From Candidatus Schekmanbacteria bacterium (lineage in GTDB: Bacteria > CSSED10-310 > JACPHN01): 37,832 nucleotides of DNA. This document shows, piece by piece, positions 24,528-32,404 of this stretch. Position numbers and translations under genes: made by a program. The stretch lies in the NCBI GenBank assembly GCA_016188575.1, contig JACPHN010000257.1, forward strand, positions 1-37,832. Direction: 5' to 3'. Below the pieces are notes generated by a model. The model did not search any database. It had not been told where the DNA came from and saw nothing but the letters and a program-made list of their open reading frames with translations. Numbering within the stretch: the stretch's first letter is position 1; each line of letters opens with the position of its first letter.

Positions 24528-25889
24528 TCAGGACACCCCCGCAAGCGCCACGTCGAGCGCCTCGATGGCGTATTCGGCGTCTTCCCGCGTCACGCACAGC
24601 GGCGGCTTGATGCGCAAGACGTTGCCGAAGAACCCGCCTTTCCCCACGAGCACCCGGAGCTCGCGCAGCGCTTCGAACAGCTCCAGAGTCTCTTCCTTGG
24701 CCGGCTCCTTCGTGTTGCGGTCCCGCACCAGCTCGACTCCGAGCATGAGCCCCATACCGCGCACGTCGCCGATGAGCCGATGGCGAGCCTGGAGCGCGCG
24801 CAATCCTTCCTTGAGGTAGCCGCCGACGATTCTGGCATTCTCCTGTAGCCCCTCATCCTCGATCACGTCCAGGACCGCCAGGCCCGCGGCCATACTGATC
24901 GGATTGCCGCCGTAGGTGTTGAAGTGGATCCGGGTCGCGAACGCCTTGGCGATGTCCATGCGCGTGACCACGGCCGCGAGCGGAAATCCATTGGCGATGC
25001 CTTTGGCCATGGTGACAATGTCGGGGGTCACCGCGAAGTTCTCGAATCCCCAGAAGTGCTCGCCAGTGCGCCCGAATCCGGTTTGCACCTCGTCGCTGAT
25101 GCAAACTCCGCCGTGCTCGCGGACGACTTCGTAGGCGCGGCCCAGGTAGCCTGGTGCGCCGTGCGTGGCACCGCCGACCCCCTGAATGGGCTCGGCGATG
25201 AACGCCGCCACCTTGCCTGGGGTCGAGAAGCGGATGAGGTCGCGGATGTCGGCCACGCTCTGGACCGCGATTTCTTCGGGCGTGCCGCGAAATGGGCTGC
25301 GGTAGGGATCGGGGCACACCGCGTGGCACACGCGCCCGGCGGGTGGCAGGGGAAACTTCCAGGTGCTGTGCGAGGTGAGCGTCATCGCGCCAGACGTACC
25401 GCCGTGGTAGCCGTTGCGCAGGGCGATCACGTCTTCGTTGCCCGTGTACAGGCGCGCCATGGCGATGGCGATCTCATTGGCCTCGCTGCCGCTATTGGTG
25501 AAGTAGACCACGTCGAGGCCCGGGGGAAGCTTGTCCGTGAGGCGTTTGGCGAGCGCCGGGAAGTTTGGGTGGAGATAAATCGTGGTGGCATGCTGCAACC
25601 TGTCGATCTGCTCCTTTACCCGCGCGAGCACGCGTGGGTGGCTGTGGCCGCAGGAGACCGTGACGATGCCGGCGATGAGATCCAGGTAGCGGGTGCCGGC
25701 GTCATCGTACAGATACTGCATCCATCCCTCCACGATGAGCAGCGGTTCGCGATAAATGGTGAAGATGGCGGGATGGCAGTGGGCGCGACGGGTCGCCAGG
25801 ATCTCTTCCCGGCTTGGCCCCGCGTACGGTGCGGGGCGGTGGTCGCATTGGGGAAGCTCGCGGTGCAGGCGACGTGCGGTCAGGCTCAC
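24528..25889 (-). CDS. Class-III aminotransferase, AGXT2 / beta-alanine-type
   Basis: GTG 25889 is preceded by TAGGAGAG, and that site lies in the end of the permease gene; a longer frame is open but less likely. The 453 residues contain class-III PLP motifs: YFTNSGSEANEIAIAMARLY, NGYHGGTSGAMTLT, AFIAEPIQGVGG, CISDEVQTGFGRTGEHFWGF and the PLP-binding Lys in TMAKGIANGFPL, then FNTYGGNPISMAAGLAVLDV. This is the alanine-glyoxylate aminotransferase 2-like branch, which includes 3-aminoisobutyrate/beta-alanine-pyruvate transaminases. Given the neighbours, the substrate is probably beta-alanine and/or 3-aminoisobutyrate, giving the semialdehyde used by the next gene product. Confidence 0.88.
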   Translation of the reverse strand: MSLTARRLHRELPQCDHRPAPYAGPSREEILATRRAHCHPAIFTIYREPLLIVEGWMQYLYDDAGTRYLDLIAGIVTVSCGHSHPRVLARVKEQIDRLQHATTIYLHPNFPALAKRLTDKLPPGLDVVYFTNSGSEANEIAIAMARLYTGNEDVIALRNGYHGGTSGAMTLTSHSTWKFPLPPAGRVCHAVCPDPYRSPFRGTPEEIAVQSVADIRDLIRFSTPGKVAAFIAEPIQGVGGATHGAPGYLGRAYEVVREHGGVCISDEVQTGFGRTGEHFWGFENFAVTPDIVTMAKGIANGFPLAAVVTRMDIAKAFATRIHFNTYGGNPISMAAGLAVLDVIEDEGLQENARIVGGYLKEGLRALQARHRLIGDVRGMGLMLGVELVRDRNTKEPAKEETLELFEALRELRVLVGKGGFFGNVLRIKPPLCVTREDAEYAIEALDVALAGVS

Positions 25890-25899
25890 GGTAGCTCTC

Positions 25900-27405
<1,506 letters not shown>

Positions 27406-27428
27406 GATGAGCGGCCCTGGCGCCGGGT

Positions 27429-28298
27429 CTAGAGCCGGGTGGTGGCGGTGTACGTTTCCGGCCTGCGGTCGCGGTAGAACTGCCAGACGTTGCGCACCTC
27501 GCGAATGAGCCCGAGGTCGAGGTCGGCGACGACGATGGCATCTCCATCGCGCGGCGCCTCGGCGATGATCTGTCCGCGCGGGTTCGCAAAGTACGACGTG
27601 CCGTAGAAGTGCCCGATGTTCCAGGGGGCCTCGGAACCGGGGCGGTTGATGGCGCCGACGTAGTAGATGTTGGCGCAGGCAGCGGCCGGCTGCTCGAGCT
27701 TCCACAGGTATTCGCTCAGACCCGCAACGGTCGCCGACGGATTGAAGACGATCTCGGCGCCATTGAGCCCGAGCTCGCGCCATCCTTCCGGGAAGTGGCG
27801 GTCGTAGCAGATGTAGACGCCGACCTTGCCGATCCGGGTCGGGAACACGGGGTAACCCAGGTTGCCCGGCTTGAAGTAGAACTTCTCCCAGAAACCCGGA
27901 AGGCAGTGAGGAATGTGGCTTTTTCGGTATTTGCCGAGGAAGGTGCCGTCCGCGTCAATCACGGCGGTGGTGTTGTAGTACACGCCGGTGAGGTCTTCTT
28001 CGTACATGGACGCGACCAGGACGGTCTGGTGTTTTTTCGCCAGCTCCTGCAGCAACCGCGTGGTCGGACCGTCCGGAATTCGCTCGGTGAGCCCATACCA
28101 CTTCAGACTCTGTTCGGCGCAGAAATATGGCCCGTAGAAGAGCTCCTGAAAACAAACGACCTCCGCGCCCTTGCCGGCGGCGTCGGCTAGCAGGGCGACG
28201 TGCTTGTCGATCATGGCCGACTTGATGTCCTCGACCGGGGCGCTGGCGTCCGCGCACAGGGTGGCCTGAATGAGGGCTGCTCGAACGAGTCTTTCCAT
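27429..28298 (-). CDS. Beta-ureidopropionase (N-carbamoyl-beta-alanine amidohydrolase), nitrilase superfamily
   Basis: ATG 28298 with GGGAG about 12 bases upstream is the natural start; the frame is open far upstream but crosses the intergenic repeat. The 289-residue product begins MERLVRAALIQATLC. The nitrilase-superfamily triad is present: Glu52 (CFQELFYGPYF), Lys126 (LGKYRKSHIPH) and Cys164 (GVYICYDRHFPEG). The CFQELFYGPYFC and KSHIPHCLPGFWEKFYF blocks match the beta-ureidopropionase/N-carbamoyl-putrescine-like branch. It hydrolyses N-carbamoyl-beta-alanine or N-carbamoyl-3-aminoisobutyrate to the amino acid, CO2 and ammonia. It is the first gene of the minus-strand pyrimidine cluster, so the promoter should lie in the 28299-28450 region. 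Confidence 0.9.
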   Translation of the reverse strand: MERLVRAALIQATLCADASAPVEDIKSAMIDKHVALLADAAGKGAEVVCFQELFYGPYFCAEQSLKWYGLTERIPDGPTTRLLQELAKKHQTVLVASMYEEDLTGVYYNTTAVIDADGTFLGKYRKSHIPHCLPGFWEKFYFKPGNLGYPVFPTRIGKVGVYICYDRHFPEGWRELGLNGAEIVFNPSATVAGLSEYLWKLEQPAAACANIYYVGAINRPGSEAPWNIGHFYGTSYFANPRGQIIAEAPRDGDAIVVADLDLGLIREVRNVWQFYRDRRPETYTATTRL

Positions 28299-28707
28299 GG
28301 TGCTGCTGCTCCCGAATGGACCTGATTGCCACGCGGAGTCGCGAGACCTCGCGCCGGCGGAAACAAGCCAAGTGTAGACGCGGACGGAGCGCGCCGCCAG
28401 TGGCGGGGCGAGGACTCGTACGGTTTTTGGCAAGTTCTTGCGCACACCTGAATCCACCGCCGATTCCACTGCAAGCTGTGCGGAAAGCGCATCGCGAGGA
28501 CTCCCCACCCACCTCCCCCGCCAGCCGGGGGGAGGGATGGGCGGGGTCGCTGTCGCACCGACGTCGTACAGGCGGCGGATCCAGGCAGCCGCCCGGAAGT
28601 CGCCGCGCCGCTTTGCGAAGACCGGAAGCTGGCACGCGCCCTGCACTAGCACCCGCGTCAACCGAGAGCTGCAACCACCCACCGCCCCATCCCTCAAGGA
28701 GACCACA
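28299..28707. other. Divergent intergenic region with a full dispersed-repeat copy
   Basis: This 409-bp spacer lies between the pyrimidine cluster (leftward) and the two-gene secreted locus (rightward). It contains the dispersed repeat at 28441-28546 and no other recognisable feature. Both outward promoters must be here, but no clear boxes or regulator site could be read. Confidence 0.5.
28441..28546 (+). repeat. Dispersed intergenic repeat, full copy
   Basis: The core at 28450-28496 contains CTGCAAGCTGTGCGGAAAGC followed by GCATCGCGAGGA, then a C-rich/G-rich hairpin (CCTCCCCCGCC ... GGGGGGAGGG) to about 28546. By hand count the core matches the copy at 37076-37122 at 39 of 47 positions and that at 30840-30886 at 36 of 47, without gaps. 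Confidence 0.6.
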
Positions 28708-29736
28708 ATGAGAAAAATAGCTTCCCCGCGAATACGGTTCCGAAAGCTCGCCGGCATCTGCTCGGTGCTCGCTCTGCTGGCCGGTATTCCCAGGGTTTCA
28801 GCGATGAGCAGCGTCGATCCCGGAACCGGAGGAGGAGGCGGCGGCGGCGGGACCTCGGGATCCGGGTCCAGCGCCACCCTGCAGGGTGCCACGCCGGGAA
28901 CAGACTCGCTCGAAGCGAAAATGTACGCCATTACTGTGTGGACCGACACGGAATGCGACAGCGAGGACAGCGACCTCGATCGCAGCCCATGGGACGACAT
29001 GACGCAGGCGTGGTACGACGAGATCACGTCTTCCGATCACGACATCTATTTCAAGGACGGCAGCCAGGTAAACGGCACGTTCAACCAGACACTACTGTGC
29101 GACACGCACTCCGGCTATTCGGATTGCGCCGACACCAGCAAGCTCGACGACGCCGATGCGGCGATCATCGCGACGCACGGCGGTGACAAAGACGGGCACT
29201 GGCGCGGGCGGATGCGGTCCAACGCCAGCGGTCGCACCGATTGCCGGGTCGACGCTCCGGACCCCAATTCGGGCTCGGACGAAGATCTGTTCGTGGGAGA
29301 TTCGGATCTCGAGTTTCTGCACTTTTCCTCCTGCCACAGCATGGACGACGACAACATCGGTAACACCTACCGATACTTCTATGATTCCTCCACGAGTAGC
29401 AGCCGACTGCACCAGGCGAACGGATTTCACGGTGTCATGTGGATCTATAGCTGGGAAGCAGACAACTACGAAGAGTTCGCCGATGATGCGTACAGTGTTG
29501 CAATAAGCTCGGCCTGGCAAGACAACCAGTACGACGGTTCTGTATACGATTGGGAGAACTGGGAGTATGTGGAGCAGTGCCCCGTAAGCTACGCCATCGG
29601 GTCCACCGGTGACGACTGCGAAACGCGGCTCCTCAACGAGCAATACGACTGGCAATACGGTGATCCCGAAGTCCAGTACACCTGCTATTCCTACTTCGAC
29701 GGGTGCGACCCGACGGACGACGATCCTTTCAATTAG
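28708..29736 (+). CDS. Secreted DUF6345-like protein with clan-CD-type His-Gly/Ser-Cys motifs
   Basis: ATG 28708 follows AAGGAG with six bases spacing. The 342-residue product has a signal peptide (GICSVLALLAGIPRVSA), a Gly-rich linker (40-55) and an acidic, aromatic domain. Two buried-looking strands each end in a motif: DAAIIATHGG (His157-Gly158) and LEFLHFSSCHSMDDD (Ser208-Cys209). This order and the 52-residue spacing resemble clan CD cysteine peptidases (caspase, gingipain, clostripain, legumain), where His-Gly and Ala/Ser-Cys form the catalytic dyad. Later parts contain WIYSWEADNYEEFADDA and several Cys residues that may form disulfides. From memory it resembles DUF6345, which I know only as a domain of unknown function. 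Peptidase activity is inference. It is followed at 66 bp by a second secreted protein, so the two probably work together. Confidence 0.75.
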   Translation: MRKIASPRIRFRKLAGICSVLALLAGIPRVSAMSSVDPGTGGGGGGGGTSGSGSSATLQGATPGTDSLEAKMYAITVWTDTECDSEDSDLDRSPWDDMTQAWYDEITSSDHDIYFKDGSQVNGTFNQTLLCDTHSGYSDCADTSKLDDADAAIIATHGGDKDGHWRGRMRSNASGRTDCRVDAPDPNSGSDEDLFVGDSDLEFLHFSSCHSMDDDNIGNTYRYFYDSSTSSSRLHQANGFHGVMWIYSWEADNYEEFADDAYSVAISSAWQDNQYDGSVYDWENWEYVEQCPVSYAIGSTGDDCETRLLNEQYDWQYGDPEVQYTCYSYFDGCDPTDDDPFN

Positions 29737-29802
29737 ACTTCGCTAGCGCCCGATCAAACATCACGTAGCTCCACGACTTTCAAGAATAAGAGGAAGCAAT
29801 CA

Positions 29803-30792
29803 ATGAAGCCCTCGCACAAGAAACTATCGAGCGTCGCCGTCCTGATTGTGGTTACCGTTCTTTCCGCCCGGGCAGGCGCGGCCCCTCGCCAGCGTCTCGT
29901 TACTCCGCTGGGCGCGCTCGTCACCGACGGGATGGACGCGCGGGTGGGAGATCCGGCATTCGCCGCTGGTCTGCTTGCGGCCAGGTCACAGGGTGCGTCG
30001 TTTGGCGACGCCTTCTCCCCGGCGCGGCTCGCGGCGGCCGTTGGGGACGAGGTCACGGGAACAGCGGTCCGCGCCTCGGAAACGAACCGCGGGACCATGC
30101 GCATGCGCTATCAGACCGAGCAGGGCGCGGAGCTCCGCGTGAACCGCGAAGAAGGTCGCGTTTCCTATCTGAATGCGCACCGCGCGTTCACCGCCGACCA
30201 GAACGAGAACCGGGTCAGTGTGCCGGCTGCGGAGCTCGCCCTGAGGCAGGCGGCGGGTCGCCTTGGGGTGCCGGTCGCCGAAGTTTCGGAGCGCGCGATC
30301 AGCAAGCGGCTGATGCTCGCGAATGCGGCCAAGGGGCAGGCGCCGGCGCCGGCGCGGGCGATCGAGGTCTTCGTTCGCCTGTTCCGGGAAATCGGTGGAG
30401 TCCCCGTGCTCGGTTCGAAGGCAACCGGCGCGATCGGCGCCGATGGTCGCATTGCCCGCATGCACGTGCAGTGGCCGGCGTTTCGTCTGAGCGAGCACGT
30501 GGCGCTTGCCGGACAACGATCGCGAGAGGAGATGGCGGAGCTGGTAACCACCGCACTGTCGCACCGCAACGCTACCCGGCTCGATCGCGTGCCTTCGTAC
30601 ATCGCGTTTGTGAAGGTGAAGCACCTGAGCGGCAGCGACCTGGCGAGCGCCACAGCGCGCGGCGTGAACCTCGAGGCGTTCGTCCCCGCGCTCATCGTCA
30701 GCCTGTTGCCGCAGGAGTCCGTCGAGGACAGCGGTGCAATCACCGGTGCAGTGGAGCAACTCGCGTTCTCGCTGTTCGATCTCGAGGCCTAG
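29803..30792 (+). CDS. Secreted partner protein, propeptide (FTP/PepSY)-like
   Basis: ATG 29803 follows AGGAAG with six bases spacing. The 329-residue product has a signal peptide (LSSVAVLIVVTVLSARAGAA). The mature part has ELRVNREEGRVSYLNAHRAF, a helix-rich middle with LALRQAAGRLGVPVAEVSE, and GGVPVLGSKATGAIGADGRI followed by ARMHVQWP. The last segment looks like the FTP/YPEB-type fold of thermolysin-family propeptides (GVPVxGSxxxxxxDxDGRV), which fold and inhibit peptidases. The C-terminal third (PSYIAFVKVKHLSGSDLASA and VPALIVSLLPQ) is not recognised. There is no catalytic motif. Placed directly after the His-Gly/Ser-Cys protein, it may be its chaperone, inhibitor or substrate. The resemblance is by eye. 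Confidence 0.65.
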   Translation: MKPSHKKLSSVAVLIVVTVLSARAGAAPRQRLVTPLGALVTDGMDARVGDPAFAAGLLAARSQGASFGDAFSPARLAAAVGDEVTGTAVRASETNRGTMRMRYQTEQGAELRVNREEGRVSYLNAHRAFTADQNENRVSVPAAELALRQAAGRLGVPVAEVSERAISKRLMLANAAKGQAPAPARAIEVFVRLFREIGGVPVLGSKATGAIGADGRIARMHVQWPAFRLSEHVALAGQRSREEMAELVTTALSHRNATRLDRVPSYIAFVKVKHLSGSDLASATARGVNLEAFVPALIVSLLPQESVEDSGAITGAVEQLAFSLFDLEA

Positions 30793-31362
30793 GCCAGAAG
30801 CAACCGATCAGCGACGGGCAGACGCGGCCGCGTCGGACTGAATCCGCCGCCTGGGCGGCTGCGAGCTGTGCGGAGCGTGCATCGCGCCGCTCCGCCTCCG
30901 TCACCTGCAGCGCGCTCGCCGGCCGCAGGGTATCACCGGCGAGCCGGCGCTAGCTCTCCAGGAGCTCCCCGAAACCCATAAAGAGCCTTCATCGTTGCGG
31001 AACGAGTGGGCCCCCGCAAGCGGGGGGAGGAGGACAGGTAGCGGCATCCGTCTTCTCCGGGCGCCACGAGCGCAATACCATCTCATCCGCGCTCGGTCCG
31101 GTACCCACGACTCGCGTTCGATCCTGTACTGGCGCTCAGGGCGCAACTCTCTACGGGACGTCGGTCGTGGTAACCCCCCGGGACACAGGTTCACCGCAGG
31201 CGGTCTAGCCGCAGGATTTTGGCGGTGTTCCCGGGAGGTACCGAACCGCTTGGCACTTTCCCTCGAGCATCGATTTTCCCCAGAGGGGTACAGGATTCAG
31301 GTCTGGATGTCCGGTTTTCGCCGGGCGACGAAGAAGACATCTGCCGCGCTGCCTGCCGCCGT
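30793..31362. other. Intergenic region between convergent genes, with repeat copy and hairpins
   Basis: This 570-bp region holds a perfect 14-nt palindrome GACGCGGCCGCGTC at 30821-30834 (29 bp after the stop, possible terminator stem), the dispersed repeat at 30838-30886 and a GC hairpin at 31011-31026. The remaining 330 bp has no gene I can support. Confidence 0.45.
30838..30886 (+). repeat. Dispersed intergenic repeat, copy flanking the secreted pair
   Basis: The core contains GGCTGCGAGCTGTGCGGAGC followed by GTGCATCGCG; 36 of 47 positions match the copy at 28450-28496, in the same orientation. It lacks the C-rich/G-rich hairpin tail directly after the core; a comparable hairpin appears only at 31011. 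Confidence 0.55.
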
Positions 31363-32403
31363 TCAGGGCTGCAGCGCGAGCTGCCCGCATGCGGCAGCCA
31401 CTTCCGCACCGCGGGACTTGCGCACGGTGACGATGCAGCCCTGCTCGCGCAAGAACGACCAGCTCCGCGTCACGTCTTCCTCCGCGGGCCGCGAGAAACG
31501 GGTGCCGGGGAATGGGTTGAAGGGGATCAGGTTGATCACGCAGTGCAGGCCGCGCGCCCAGGCGGCGAAGGCGGTGAGCTCCTCGCGGGTATCCGTGACC
31601 CCGGCAAGCAGCACGTATTCCAGCAGCAGCCAGCGCCCCGGCGGCAGGGGGTAGCTCGCGAGCGCCGGATACAGCGATGCGAGGTCATGCCGCGCGGTGA
31701 TCGGCATGAGGCGGTGTCGGGTCGCGTCAGTTCCGGCGTTGATGCTCACGGCGAGCTGCAGGCGCCCGCCGAAGTCGCGCCCGAGCCAGGCGATGCGGTC
31801 CGCGAGGCCGGAGGTCGACACCGTGACGCGGCTCGGTGCCAGGGCCAGCCCATGCGGATCCGTGATGACGCGAATGGCGTCGCGAACCGCGGCGTAGTTG
31901 TGCAGCGGCTCACCCATGCCCATGAAGACGACATTGCGAGCGACGGCACCCGCATCCGCGGTCGCCGCCGCGCCGCAGTACACTTGTGCGACGATCTCCG
32001 CCGCTGTGAGGTGGCGCGTCAATCCCAGCGTGGCGGTAGCGCAGAAGGAGCAGCCCATGGCGCATCCGACCTGACTGGACACGCACAGGGTGCGGCAGGC
32101 GCGGTCTCCGCGGCGCGGAATCGCCACGGCTTCGATGTGGGCGCCATCGGGGAGCGCGAATAGCAACTTCCCCGTGCCGTCGGCGCCCGGTCTGTAATCG
32201 GCGAGTCGCAGAGAAAAAGGCGGCGACGCCTCACGGAGCTTGCGCGCGGCCTCGTGACCCAGCCCGGAAATCTCTTCCACGGTCTCCCGGCGCCGGTGAA
32301 GCCCGGCAAACAAGCGATGCTCGTGCACGGTGCGAATGCCGAGGCCGACCATGAGGTTGCGGAGCGCATCTCGCGGCAAGCCGAGCAGCGAGCTGGCTTC
32401 CAT
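31363..32403 (-). CDS. rlmN: 23S rRNA/tRNA adenine-C2 methyltransferase RlmN
   Basis: ATG 32403 lies one base after the stop of the S9 peptidase gene (TGACATG); the longer in-frame start at 32436 would overlap that gene. The 346-residue product is a radical-SAM enzyme: cluster cysteines Cys114-x3-Cys118-x2-Cys121 (CAMGCSFC), the preceding resolving Cys107 in LCVSSQ, and Cys339 in the C-terminal VRKSRGAEVAAACGQL, which carries the methyl in RlmN. VVFMGMGEPLHNY and STSGLADRIAWL are family blocks. It methylates C2 of A2503 in 23S rRNA and A37 of some tRNAs, affecting decoding fidelity. Two protein-coding neighbours, a peptidase and a secreted protein, give no functional link. Confidence 0.93.
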   Translation of the reverse strand: MEASSLLGLPRDALRNLMVGLGIRTVHEHRLFAGLHRRRETVEEISGLGHEAARKLREASPPFSLRLADYRPGADGTGKLLFALPDGAHIEAVAIPRRGDRACRTLCVSSQVGCAMGCSFCATATLGLTRHLTAAEIVAQVYCGAAATADAGAVARNVVFMGMGEPLHNYAAVRDAIRVITDPHGLALAPSRVTVSTSGLADRIAWLGRDFGGRLQLAVSINAGTDATRHRLMPITARHDLASLYPALASYPLPPGRWLLLEYVLLAGVTDTREELTAFAAWARGLHCVINLIPFNPFPGTRFSRPAEEDVTRSWSFLREQGCIVTVRKSRGAEVAAACGQLALQP

Positions 32404-32404
32404 G

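Noticed and set aside
21586-24610. Long plus-strand open frames opposite preT and mmsA
   Set aside because: They are antisense shadows of well-identified enzymes, with no recognisable motifs and Arg/Ala/Gly-rich composition.
28299-29027. Possible N-terminal extension of beta-ureidopropionase
   Set aside because: It would run across the intergenic repeat and the start of the divergent secreted protein. The family's normal N-terminus begins at 28298.
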